From Gentiana macrophylla (lineage: Eukaryota > Streptophyta > Magnoliopsida > Gentianales > Gentianaceae), in NCBI GenBank assembly GCA_026214975.1, contig JAOBSW010001195.1, forward strand, positions 434,001-498,000: a stretch of 64,000 nucleotides of DNA. Direction: 5' to 3'. Within the stretch, counting starts at the first letter, position 1, and every line of letters begins with the position of its first letter. The translations under genes were made by a program, and so were the position numbers. Below the pieces are notes generated by a model that saw only the letters and a list, made by a program, of their open reading frames with translations, did no database searches and was not told the origin of the DNA. Positions 1 to 11,259 of this stretch are shown piece by piece.

Positions 1-574
1 AGAGAGACGGGCGCCCCTTAGCCTTTTGTCCAACCCGAGACTTTTTGCAGATGTTCAAAGGCATCACATTAACAGAGGCACCAGAGTCGCATAAGACATT
101 GTGGAACGCGCGGCCTTCGATCATGCAAGAGATTGAAGGTCGTCCGGGTCACCACGCGTTTTATTGCAATGCTCGAGAAATTGCCGAGCATTCTTCGCTT
201 AGCACTTCATCCGCCATTCCTTTCGCCTTCTTCTTACTTCCACAAAGCGCCCTTAAGAAACTTGGAGCATTTAGGCATCTCGCTTAACACTTCGGCAAGA
301 GGCATAGTCACCATGGTTTCTCTAAGCGCCTTTCTCACTCCATCGTAAGTTTTATCGAGTTCAAAGTATTCTCATTTTTCTTTGTCGGATAAGGAAGGGT
401 TTTCGGATGATTGATTGGAATTTGATTTTTAATGGCTTCATCCTCCTTATCCTTCCATCCGACAAACTTTTTTGACTTTCTTTTAGTCGTGGGTTCGGCC
501 ATCCGACTACTCTTTTCAACATCCTCATCACTTTCCCCGAGGATCATTATCATTCGGCTCTCGCTCTTCGCCAT
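1..574 (-). pseudogene. pol start with aspartic protease, element A (partial)
   Basis: The residues around 440-560 (WKDKEDEAIKN followed by P-T-L-P-Y-P-T-K-K) correspond to WKDLEDKAVNAS...LPFPPRKS at the start of pol in element B. Nearer the window edge (about 60-110), one minus-strand frame reads LCDSGASVNVMPLN, the DSG active site of a retroviral-type aspartic protease that processes Gag-Pol. The intervening sequence has stops and frame changes, so the gene is dead. Reverse transcriptase and integrase would lie to the left of the window. The plus-strand open frames here are antisense and not credible genes. Confidence 0.65.
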
Positions 575-1572
575 CGCCGCTTTCTTCGGTATTTGTTCTG
601 TTGCTTATCCCCTCCCGAACTCATGGCGTCGTGAGGGGCTACTCGCTTCCGACAACTTCTCGGGTCCAACTCTCTTTCCGCTTCTAAGTGTAATCGCATT
701 CAACTCCTCCTCTTGTCCATAATTCCACCGCGGTGTGATGGCATTACAGTGCACCGACTTTCGCCTTAGGATTTTTATCTCGTATAACCAGCGGGTCTTC
801 CTTGGGGCCTGCTTGCTTGTTGATCACCATCCGCCAACTCTCTCTCTATCGCCTTTTGACCGGTGGCTAGTGCTTGCACCATATCTACTAGCTCATCGAA
901 TTTCTTTTGAGAGATAGTAGGGGCTGTGGATTTTGCGTTTGAGCCCGATTGCCTTGGGGCCTTTGTTTGTTGGAGTTGACGGATTGGTTGGAATTGGATG
1001 CGCCAGGTGGCGTATAATAACCGCTTTCATGGATTTTAAAAGTTACGGTTTGGATTATAGCTTGATTGACCGAATTTTGATTGAAATTACTTAAAAGTTT
1101 GATTCTCGTTGCCTATCGCATTTACTTCATCTCCGTTTCATTGCTCGCTGCGTTCCCGGAAGACTCATATCCGCCGATCCTTCGGTTCGTGCATTTGTAA
1201 ATTAGCCATCTGTTGGTTTATCATTTCCACTTGAGCAACCAACATCCGTGGTCACAGATCGCTTGCAATGATTTCCTCTTATCTTCCTCAACATGGGTCT
1301 TCCCAGAGGTTGACCACATGTTGTTCTTGGCAATTGTTTCACTACCTATATAGCAAAGATCATCTCCTCCGCCGCCTAAAAGATCCATGAGTTGTGGAAT
1401 CTAAATAATCTCTATTGGGTTGAGTAACACCCCGATAGAATAACTCTAAGCTCATGTCGAGTGTATCCATGGTTAGGGCATTTCCTCATTAACAAATTCA
1501 ACCTTTCCTGTGCCTTTACTACGCTTTCTCCTTCTAATTCCTCAAAATTAGCTATATCACGCTTAAGGCCCA

Positions 1573-2174
1573 TTATCGCTCAGGTGAAACGCATTTCAGA
1601 GCGAAGGCTCTTTTAACATCGGCCTGTATGGAGAGAGTGATGGGGTAAGGATTTGAACCATCTGCTTGCTTCACCTTTAAAGCAAACGGGAAAAGTTTCA
1701 ACTTAACAATCTCGTAATCAACACCCGGATAATGGCTCGCTTCGCAAATTTGAACAAAAGTGGACAAGAAGTCATGAGGATCTTCTTGAGCAAAGGCCGT
1801 GAAAAGAGCTATTTTGGACATCCAACCACTCCATTCTTGGATCGAAATGTACTTGCCCCATATCCGGAGGTCGAATAGGTCTATGCCCCTCCGTGAAGTC
1901 TTGGTTAAGATAAGGGGCATAGGGGTCTTGATTTATTTGGGCTTGCTTTGGGCTTGATGGAGTTGTTGCAATTGGTTTTGTAGCCCAAACTTGTTGATTC
2001 GTTGTTGTTGTAACAACTGTATTTGTTGAAGGAGCCGATTCGGTGAGCTTGAGGGTCCGGATTTTGATTTGGGAGGGCTGGATTAGGAGGAACTAGATTC
2101 GGATTTTGAACCGGGTCACCATGATGTCTAGATCGGGAAAAAGCCTTCTTCTTAGGATGGACCGTTCGGTTCAC
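1573..2174 (-). pseudogene. gag remnant of element A
   Basis: Two overlapping minus-strand frames. The upstream one (1905-2174) is rich in Pro, Asn and Ser. The downstream one (1573-1920) holds the recognisable Ty3-type Gag core: DPHDFLSTFVQICEASHYPG followed by KLKLFPFALK. This aligns by eye with THLHTFLEICSTTRIQG ... KLKLFPFSLK in the gag of element B. Gag forms the particle that packages the element RNA. The two frames overlap by 16 bases, which points to a frameshift. No clean zinc knuckle is seen to the left (575-1570); that stretch is degenerate gag tail without an open frame. Confidence 0.65.
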
Positions 2175-2326
2175 GGATCAAAAAGAGAGGTCCTTCTTGC
2201 TTCTGGTTTGCATAAACCAGGAGGACAACCAGAGAGGTCAACACTGACTAAAAGTCAGGTTGACAGAAGAGTTAACCTTGGAATTCAAGCTAAGAGAAGA
2301 AAGGAGAAGAACAAGAAAGATAGACG

Positions 2327-2545
2327 GACGGGCGTTCAGAATCGTGAACGAGCGTCTGTCTAGGGAAGTTCCCGGACGGGCGTCTGGTACAATAGACGCT
2401 CGTCTGGTGTACTAAAAGCAGTTCAGAGGCGTTTTTACTAAACAAACGGGCGTTTGGATGACCAGACGCTCGTTTGACCAGTAAACAGATAAAAGGAAAT
2501 TTTTCAGAATGGGACGAAAGCCTCAGATAATTGGACGCTCGCTCA
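2327..2545. repeat. Palindrome array 1 (leader of element A)
   Basis: Seven copies of the imperfect palindrome [TC][GA]GACG-NN-CGTC[CT], for example at 2327, 2346, 2373, 2394, 2446, 2464 and 2532. They lie between the primer-binding site and gag, in the untranslated leader. In element sense four have two central pyrimidines and three have purines. Spacing is irregular. Confidence 0.8.
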
Positions 2546-2948
2546 AAAGTCGACAAACGAGGATCAAGCGTAAAAACAACAGAAAGCAGAAGATAAACAA
2601 ACCGAGACTAAGGAAAACAAAACTAATCTAAAACCTAAGAAAGTTACTAACTAGAGAAACTATACCTACGAAAAAATAAAAACAAGAAAAACACTAAGAC
2701 GGTAAAAAAGCGTGTTGAAATCTTCCAGGCCAAAAAGGAGGGGAAAACAGTGGATTTTGACTCGAAAACGCACTGAACGGCTCACGGCGGTTCACCACGT
2801 CGTCGGCGCCGGAACGAGCTTTCGAATTGGGGTCCTGCGCTCCAAACGGACACTGAGCCGAAAGTTATGGTCAAATATACTACGCGTGCCCTAACGACTT
2901 TTTGACACGTAAAATTGTCCTCGAATAGAATCCGACAACCGTTACGAT

Positions 2949-2964
2949 TCCCGCAACGGCGCCA
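2949..2964 (-). other. Degenerate tRNA-Asp primer-binding site, element A
   Basis: Read on the minus strand this is TGGCGCCGTTGCGGGA, five bases inside the LTR end. Element B has TGGCGCCGTTGCCGGGGA at the same place, the Athila-type site complementary to the 3' end of tRNA-Asp. The A copy has lost bases in its distal half. Confidence 0.7.
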
Positions 2965-2969
2965 AAACT

Positions 2970-4581
2970 TGTTCGTTAAAAACGTGTTTTAAATTTATAT
3001 TATCGGAACACCCCAAGTATAAGGTACGTAGTATAAGGTGTTGCCGAGTCGTCCTAAGGAATCGTATAGTTATCGATTGAGGTATAACTCCTAAGTTGGT
3101 TATGTCACTAATTACTTAAAACTAAGATTAATCTAACTATAAACTAAACCTAAGAAATAAACTAATAACTAAAGGAAAGAAAATAAAACAAACAACTAAA
3201 AATAAGCGTAAAAACAGAAAGACAGAAGGTTGGGACTAACGCTCACTATAGTGAACGAAAGCGCCCGAAATTAGAAAGCAATGGACTAACGCTCAATTAA
3301 ATGAACGAGCGCCTGGATACGATCGAAAATGTAAAATAGGCGTAAAAGTTGCAGGAACTAGGGTTCTAAAACTAAACTTAAACTAGGCAATTAAGAACGA
3401 TTTTGATTAATGAGATAATAAAGAGAAGACAAATGGAATGTACCAAGATTCAATCACATAATAATCATACAACCGCTTTATGATCCGAATACGCTTTTAT
3501 TGGTATGATCAATCGCATAAACCGACTAAATTCCTTTAGATCAATTTCTAGGGTTTGTTTACTTTTCCAAGAAAAACAAATAACATTCATCACAAGATCA
3601 ACAATTGCTCCCAAATTGTAATACCCAACTAACGATATATGATTCCTCAAAACATCATCAATTGTATCGATTGAAAGATAAAGTATTGTTGAACTAAATT
3701 TCCATAAAAATTCAAACACATAGAGTTCCATTGACATTCCTATCTAATAAAACTCGCAACGATTAAATCAGATTCAAACGATAAATAAAACAAGCGTATT
3801 CAAAATCATAACTAAAGATAAACTAACAAATCATGGTTGTGATGACGTTGATGTGATATCCTCCGGTTGTTCCATCGCTATGCGCTTAGCCAACAATCAT
3901 GTTGGTGATCATTGGGTCGAGGGACTCATCTTCATGACGGAAGATGCGGCTGAACTCTCTAGGCGCAGACTTTTTTTATTTATGTGTAGTGCGGCTCTCT
4001 CAAAAAAGTATTATATTAGGGTTGGGGGCTGCTGCTTTGTATTTATAGGAATAAGAGGCGGTTTCTTTGAAAGTCGGCGGCGGACGCCCGCCTTCTTGGG
4101 TGGACGCCTTCGTTCATTTCTTTGACGGAGATCGAGACGCTCGTTCAGCTTGCGTCTGGAGACTCAGATGTAAAATATGACTCGACGCTTCATGGACGCT
4201 TGATTCACTCTCGACGCTGTCGGATCGGTGGGACGCCCGTCCAATATGTTGAGGATCGGATTTCTTCATAGTTATCCATTCTTCTTCAAGCCAATTCCAT
4301 ATTTATCTCTTATAATTCGAATTGAGCCTCATTTATCCTCTTTATGCACTCAAATTAAGCATCTACATAATAGATAAAACATGGAAAACATGTAGTCATC
4401 CCCAAATAATAATAATTCAATAAATTTAACACATAAAAGCGCCCAAATTACACTTTTGACACTTCTAAACCCATTATTCAAATTCACGCCTTAAACATAT
4501 AATTTTCTCTAAAAATTACTAAAATACGAAAGATATTGTTCTCTAATAATGCGATAAAAACCATAAATTTCACCGAGAACA
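2970..4581 (-). repeat. 5' LTR of element A
   Basis: About 1.6 kb, starting TGTTCTCGG and ending CGAACA in element sense. It contains palindrome array 2 and, just downstream of it in element sense, a TATA box (CCTATAAATAC at 4039-4049, minus). The U5 part (2990-3110) reads, in element sense, as a close counterpart of the B U5 (CTATACTACG / TTATACTACG, then CTTATACTTG). A weaker set of AACGCTCA / GAACGAGCGC motifs occurs at about 3235-3330. Open frames in it are chance. Confidence 0.75.
4081..4243. repeat. Palindrome array 2 (U3 of LTR A)
   Basis: About five copies, at 4081, 4101, 4134, 4157 and 4230; the best is GGGACGCCCGTCCA at 4230-4243. In element sense the centres are purines (GG or AG). 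The array ends about 30 bp upstream of the LTR TATA box (4039-4049, minus strand). Confidence 0.75.
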
Positions 4582-6224
4582 AGTACCTGCTAAAAATCTG
4601 CTCCCCATAAATGGATCATAGCAGGGTCAAACGAAAGTAAAACCGTCAACTAAAAGTTGAGTAAGAATAAATCTAGTGTATGTAAAGTAAAGCCAACCCA
4701 TGAAAAGTACCACCAATTTATGAAGGACCCAACCAATCTATACAAGTTACGACCAATCTATAATGGATACCATACTTCACGACTAACCACCTAAAGGTCC
4801 CGAATCTGCACATCCCTCCAAAGGGTAAAGCCCTTGAGATGAGGATCCTAAAGGTCACCCAATGGTACCACAACTAGATGGACCATGACGTCATGGGGTG
4901 CAAGGAAACCTTCCCGGTTCCCACCGGGTGCTACCTGTCCGGCCCGACCACTCCAATCGCCTGCGCAACTCCCCAAATACATTAAGGACACAACGTCGTA
5001 GTGAAACCTTTCCGGTGCCCGGCCGGGTGCTACCCTATCCGGCCCAACCACAACGGGTCTCACGAACTTCGATGCCCAATAACCGAATCTCACCAAGTAC
5101 AACCTACGGAACATGTTCGTAAGCCTGGCCAACAACCCACACGTAAGAAAAGAACATAGATGGACGCCCGTTTGGAAAGCCGGACGCCCGTCCAGGACTC
5201 TTGGACGCCCGTCCAACATACCGCACGCCCCGCCCCGATCAGTATAGACGCCCGCCCACTTAACAGAGTTAGATCCCGAATGTAAACAACCCTCAGACGC
5301 CCGTCCAGGCAATCCAGACGCCCGCCCACGTTAACAAAGACTAGATCCGAATGTAAAACAACCCTCAGACGCCCGTCCCAGTAACCGAGAAGCCTGTCTC
5401 AGATGAAATCAAGGCAGACGCCCGCCCACCTTGGTTTCATCTCGAACCCTAACAATTTCTACGCGATTTCGAGCCGTTTCTCAATTAAACAAGAAGAAAA
5501 GCAACACTTTAAGCCCGAAAACTCCATACAAAAGCATCATATCAACTATAGATTTTAACCAACGCAAAAAACACACTATTACGAGCATTTAACATCCCCA
5601 AAACAGGACAACCAAGCGTAAACACCCTTGAATAAAATTTTGCAAAGACAACCCTTTAGGAAAAATATCGAGATTATACTCTAAAGCCTACCAACAACAA
5701 AACGTAGAGATATTCTTACCCGCTTAAGCTGCGTTTCTTGAAAGCCCTCTGCTATCAAGCTAGAATCGCTCCCCACGAAGCCCGAATCTATAAAGAAAAG
5801 CGGTGATCACAAAACAATTCTAGTGACCCCAAAGGTAGAACCCTAGATCAAACACACCCTCTCCCAACGCATAAAAGGATCGACCATGGCCTTTGATCGG
5901 TCGATCGTCATGCTCGAGATGTAGGAAAAGAAATAACGATGCTTACCGATGATGACGGCGATTTAATTCCCAAACACCAAGGAGAGATTTTTCTCTCCTT
6001 CTTCCTTACAAGGGTCGACGGAAAAGGGGAGGGTTTGGGCTGAAAATTTTGTGTTTGGGGAAATAAGGGAGAAAAGAGTGAAAATCCTTTTAATTTATTA
6101 AATTCTTAAAACTCTTTTTCATTTATTAATAAATCCCTCCATAAAGTTAATAAATCCCATAATTTCCGAAAATAATTAGATCTTTTAGTAATTAATTAGG
6201 AAGTCAAAATTTCGGGATATTACA
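4582..6224 (-). repeat. Family D LTR, copy 1 (interrupted by element A)
   Basis: Homologous over its length to the complete solo LTR at 56358-58152: both share ACCTGCTAARAATCTGCTCC, GGATCATAGCAGGGTCAAAC, the palindrome array and the terminus TTTCGGGATATTACA. In element sense it begins TGTAATATCCCG. About the last 300 bp of the LTR are displaced beyond element A, outside the window. The five bases after it are ATGTA. The terminus TGTAATATCCCG / CGGGGTGTTACA resembles LTRs of Tekay-type chromoviruses; that family assignment is an inference because no coding region is present. Confidence 0.75.
5161..5428. repeat. Palindrome array 3 (LTR D, copy 1)
   Basis: Nine copies, at 5161, 5181, 5202, 5222, 5246, 5295, 5316, 5367 and 5416. 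Perfect arms (TGGACG...CGTCCA) occur at 5202-5215. All centres are CC on the plus strand, so GG in element sense. It matches array 7 in the other D copy. Confidence 0.85.
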
Positions 6225-7400
6225 ATGTAAGCCTTTATTTTCTGTTTCTTTCTTTTCAGTAATTAATTCCCCAATTACGCTTTATCGTTTGAGTTGATTG
6301 TTCATAGCTAGATGATGTAGATCTAGGCTATGACGTTAGGGAGGTGGCGATACCTTGTCTATGAGGATCCCAAAACCTACGTCATCTACTTAGTTTCTAT
6401 CCATGAATCTGCATTGTTTAATTAATGTGTATCTAAGTTAGTTTATATGAATGCTTTACTTAATTCATGTTTAATCCGTTGTGCATGATGAAACGCCGAG
6501 AGATATATTCAGGATGCAACTGGGAAAGGACCATTCGGTCGAATCCAGTGTCTATATTCGGTCGACCGAGCCCCTCTGCTCATCCGTTAGATAGCCATGT
6601 CTTTATGGTTAGGTTAACTTAATAGAATTTATTATCTCGTGAGGTATGGCTATGGCTACGCCACCGCTTAATTTAATTAAAGCGTGTAAGAAGGAAATAC
6701 CGATATAAAACTCTTAGGTAGGCTCATGAATTGATCTTCGGACGTTTAGCGTTATCTAGGTAGGTTTATATTAGGGAATTGCGCCGCACCTTGTTATAAT
6801 GTAGATCGTAAACTAGCATGAGACTATAACTTGGTAATTGTTAGTTGGACGAGAGTTTGAGTGATCGTTTAGGAAGTACGCCTAACCATAGGAATGTTGC
6901 TGGACGAGGTGTACGGTTAATATCGGCATCCTAGAGAGTCGTAAGCATGTGAGTTATATGAGATGGAGGCACCAAAAGGCGAAGTCACGTAACAATACCA
7001 CGTTGATCTAGTGACCTACCGGTGCTAAGTCAAGTTAAAGAGGATGACTCCGTAGCCAATCTAAGATAGATACAAATGGATTGACAGTTAATAAGTTCGA
7101 GTTTATTATATAAATTATCTAGGTCCAAACGATAAAGACTATAATTGGGGAGGTTAATTACGTTGTGTCGAGTCGTGTCTTTACCTTTCTTGTCTTATGT
7201 TGGTCGTAGACCGCCTCTATGTCCTTGACATGTTTAATTAATTATTTGTATATAAGATGATCCACAATTGGTTCCCTGTGGGATCGACCATGATTCACTA
7301 TAGCTATACTACGATGGGCCTAGTCCTCTTGCTAGTATTGGTTTATGGTGGTCAAGTATATTATAACCTGATTGACCCCGATCATTTTCACAGATACAAT
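6225..7400. other. Non-coding LTR-like debris
   Basis: No credible gene. Around 7270-7325 the phrase TTCCCTGTGGGATCGACC followed by CTATACTACGATGG resembles the U5 segment of the B LTR (TTCCCCGTAAGATCGACCC ... CTATACTACGATCC), so this may be the plus-strand end of a third Ty3-type LTR. Neither end of that unit can be fixed. Confidence 0.35.
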
Positions 7401-8478
7401 AGTATGATTGTCCTTGGCTTCCCAAGCTTCACAATCTACAAGACTATCACTCCTTGACTACAACAGCTTCAGTGATTCAGTCTCCTTTGCTGCTCCTTGA
7501 GATCAAAATCCTTCAACAGCTATCACAGACTCAACTCCTTCTCAGATTACCTCTGATTCAGTTGCTTCAGTTTGATGTGAATGTGATCCACAACCTTGCT
7601 TAATCAATCTCAGTGCTGAATATGACTTTGTAGCTCTGATGTCTGAGTTGATCACTAGATGTATCCTTGTAAGTTCAGAGAAGGCTTTCTGAATTGACAG
7701 AGTTTCTTCTTGATTTTTTCTTTTCAGATCGTTGTTTTTTTTTCTGTCAATGCCTTCTATTTATAGCCTTGAATAACCTTGATTTTGAAATTCCGTCCGT
7801 TGGCTATATTAATGAGGGAATAATCCTTGATTTTATTCTTGATTCCCCCTTAATTGCATTCTCCTTGATTTCAGTGATCGGATTCTTTCTTCAAACGTAT
7901 AGCAGAAAATCCGTCCTTGATTGATCCTCTATTGATTGTGCATTTAATGCATGATCCTCTCGAATCTTCAACATATATTAAATCGATCCGGTAGGTATTA
8001 CTTCATTGTTTTACGAGCGGTCGAGTGATCCTTCCGACTTAGCCGTTTTGGCTCTTCCTTTACCGTTTTGTCTTCACTCAGCCGATTCAATGTTTTCTTC
8101 TTTGCTTCAGTTTAAGGAGAATCTTTGTACTTCACTGATCCTTGATTGGGGTGAGATATGTGTACACCATATTTGAATATTAAGTTTCATCACTTGAAAT
8201 ATAATTTAGACTTATCCAAGGTCATCATGAGACTTCCTTGGTTATAAGTCGGACCATAAAGTCTTCATTGTATCTCTCTTTGGTGCTTGGTGGCTTCACT
8301 CTGCCGAATGTCTGCATTTTACTTTGCCGTCCTACCAACTAGTACAATACTTGTCTGACTCAACTTATACAACATGTCAGACTCTAAGTAAAGACTTATA
8401 CAGAGAATTCTAACTTATTTCAGGCTTGCTATAACAGCTAGTATGGCCATCATCAAAACATAATAAATGTTCCTAACA
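7400..8478 (-). repeat. Divergent copia LTR (left end uncertain)
   Basis: In minus sense it begins TGTTAGGAACATTTATTATG then TTTTGATGATGG, matching the layout of the copia LTR of elements C and E (TGTTGGAAATAAAATTTATG then TTTTGATGATAA). It also shares a GTCAGAC...TATACAA segment and a TATA box (CTATAAATAG, minus, at 7757-7766). It is therefore an LTR of a related but distinct copia family. Its right end abuts the truncated pol of element C without the expected second half of pol beyond it. The left end lies somewhere between about 7330 and 7440. Confidence 0.5.
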
Positions 8479-11000
8479 GCTGTAAGATAGAGTAAGCTTC
8501 CAATCATCCTTCTGTAGAGTGTTTGATCAACATCTTTGCCTTCTTTGTCTTCATCTAGTCTGATGTTGGTCCCCATTGGTGTAGAAATTCCAGTAGATTT
8601 TTCCATACCAAACTTTTTGATAAGCTCTCTTGTATACTTCGTTTGGTGAATGAAAATTCCGTCATCTAACTGTTTAACTTGTAAACCAAGGATGTAATTT
8701 AATTCTCCCATCATACTCATCTGAAATTGCTTTTCATCGAACTTGCAAACTTATCACAGAGCTGTTCATTTTCTGATCCAAAAATGATATCATCAACATA
8801 AATTTGAACAAGTAGAGTATCTTCTCCATTCTTCATTATGAATAAGGTTTTGTCGATTGCTCCTTTGATAAATCCATTATCCACCAAAAACTGAGATAGA
8901 GTTTCGTACCAAGCTCTTGGTGCTTGTTTAAGTCCGTAAAGAGCTTTCCTTAGCTTGAAAACTTTATCTGCTTGATCTTTGATTTCGAATCCAGGTGGTT
9001 GTTGAACGTATACTTCTTCTTCAAGAATTCCATTCAGAAATGTGCTTTTAACATCCATCTGATAAACTTTGAATTTCTTATGAGCTGCAAAGGCAAGAAA
9101 TAATCTGATTGCTTCTAATCTTGCAACTGGTGCATAGGTTTCATCGAAGTCTATCCTTCAGCTTGAGAGTATCCTTTAGCTACAAGTCTAGCTTTGTTTC
9201 TGATGATATTCCCATCTTCATCAAGTTTATTTCTGAACACCCATTTGGTTCCAATAATATTGACATGAACTGGTCTATCTACCAATTCCCATACTTGATT
9301 TCTCTCGAATTCATTGAGTTCTTCTTGCATAGCTAATATCCAGTCTGGATCTTTCAAGGCTTCTTCAATTTCTTTAGGTTCTGATTGAGATAGAAAACAC
9401 GCAATCATCGCATCTAATTGATGTCTTGTTCGAACGCCAGTTTGAGTATCAACAATTACTTGTTCTTCAGGGTGATCTCTCATCCATTGATATGTGGTTG
9501 TTTGTATCAAAGGATTTATATCTTGTTCGACTGGTTCTTCAAGAACTGGTTCTTGAATTTCTTTAGTTGGATCAGTAACATGTTCTGGTGTGATTTGATG
9601 GGTAGTTGGAAACTGAGACTGATCTTGATCTAAACATTCACAAATTTGTAGTCTTACAATGTCAACTGAAAGTGGTTCTGGCATGATTGGTAAAGCGAGG
9701 GGAGGCCGATTCTTGTCGGTCTTGATTGCCTCACCAGGAAGTTTGGTTCAACAAATACCACATGTATTGATTCTTCATGCTTGAGTGTTCTTTTATTTAG
9801 TACCCTAAAGGCTTTGCTGACACTTGAATATCCTAGAAAAATTCCTTCATCAGCCTTGGGCTGAAAAACATGAAGTTGATCTTTTCCATTATTGTGTATG
9901 AAACATTTGCTTCCAAAAGCATGAAAGTATGAAACATTTGGTATTCTTCCATTCCAAATTTCATAAGGAGTCTTCTCATATCTTTTGTTCATGAGAGCTC
10001 TGTTCTGTGTGTAACAAGCTGTGTTGATTGCTTCTGCCCAATATCTTTCAGGTAGTTTAGCTTCACAGATCATAGTCCTCCCAGCTTCTTTGAGCGTTCT
10101 ATTTATTCTTCCAGCTACACTATTCTATTGAGGTGTTCCTGCGGCAGCAAGTTGGTGTAAGACACCATTTTCTTCACAATATTCAATAATCACACTGTTG
10201 AGGAATTCAGTTCCTTTATCTGATCTTATCTTCACAACTGAAACTCCTTTCTGATTCTGAAGTCTCTTGAGTAGTTCTGTGAGTCTTTGCTTGGTTTCAC
10301 TTTTCTTGGTTAGAAAGATTACCCAAGTGTATCTTGAAAAATCATCTACTACCACCAATGTATACTTCTTTCCACTGATACTTATTGGTGTAATAGGTCC
10401 AAATAAATCCATGTGTAGCAATTCTAGATGTCTGGTTGTTGAATGCTGAGATTTGGTCTTGAAACTTGCTTTAGCTTGCTTTCCTTGTTGACACGCATAA
10501 CATAAGCTGTCCTTCTTATATGATATTTATGGTAGTCCAATGACTAATTGTTTCTTAACAAGTGTGTTGATGTCATCAAAATTAAGATGACTCAGTTTCT
10601 TGTGCCATAGCCAACTAATTTCTGATTTTGTGTGCACAAGCAAATAGGTTTCAGCAACGGCTGTTGTCCAATCTACCACATACATATTTTCTTTTCTTCT
10701 TCCGGCTAGGACAACTTGATAAGATGATTCGCTGACGACAACACAGAATTATTTGTCAAAAGTAACTTTGTATCCCATATCACAAAATTGGTGGTCTTTG
10801 AGTAGATTGTAGTGTAGTCCTTCTACATAAGATACATTCTGATTGTAAGTCCATTCTGATTAAGGTGCCATAACCTCTGGTGTATCAGGTTTGTCTTTAC
10901 TTCCAAAATTAACCTTTGGTCCATCCTTTGCAATAAAGTTCTTGAGGCAGTCTTTACTCTTTGTCATGTGTCTAGAGCAACCCTTTGTCAAAGTACCATA
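8479..11000 (-). pseudogene. pol of element C: protease remnant, integrase, RT, start of RNase H
   Basis: Read from right to left: a damaged protease site near 10960-10990; integrase core (10125-10421) with MDLFGP and RSDKGTEF acidic residues; the end of integrase with the SH3-like segment [17 protein letters not shown] (9654-10073); a linker and the first RT part (9151-9684) with [12 protein letters not shown] and [13 protein letters not shown]; the second RT part (8717-9058) with [31 protein letters not shown] and the catalytic YVDD; then GSLLYLTA of RNase H, where the coding region stops at 8479. Several frameshifts and stops separate these blocks, so no product is expected. An extra or lost base near 9145-9160 breaks the frame in the middle of RT. 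Confidence 0.8.
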
Positions 11001-11259
11001 TATCTGCAATAAAAATTAGAAGTTTTTAGGTACCCAATTCAGTTTGGGTCCATGGGGTCAGTTGTCGAGTACAACTCGGGAATATATCATTTTGGGATTC
11101 TTCGGATATTGTCGACTTGTTTTCATATATGTAAGCCACACTCCCATAGTTTCTATGTTTGGACTGTATCTTATTTATATGATTTCTTAGGTCTTTTGAC
11201 TGAAACTTATTTCCATGTTGCTTTCCATTATTAAAGCTAGAATCATAACCGTCATTCCT

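Larger units (their letters stand above)
1..4581 (-). mobile_element. Athila-like Ty3/gypsy retrotransposon A (left part outside window)
   Basis: A minus-strand LTR retrotransposon. Read from right to left it has a 5' LTR, a primer-binding site resembling tRNA-Asp, an untranslated leader holding a palindrome array, gag remnants, and the start of pol with an aspartic protease at the window edge. The order matches the complete plus-strand element B at 19109-33526. Its LTR tip (TGTTCTCGGTGAAATTTATG) resembles the B tip (TGTTAAGGGTGAATTTATAC). The element sits inside a family D LTR: the base after its end starts AGTAC, and the uninterrupted D copy reads GAAGTACCTG at the equivalent place, so AGTAC is the likely 5-bp TSD. 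All reading frames are broken. The 3' LTR lies outside the window. Confidence 0.8.

Noticed and set aside
45..917. Several plus-strand open frames near the window start
   Set aside because: They are antisense to the pol and gag region of element A, with no recognisable domain.
5161..5428. Regularly recurring short repeats resembling a CRISPR array
   Set aside because: The repeats are 14 bp, irregularly spaced and variable, and lie in a plant LTR; nothing else about the locus is prokaryotic.
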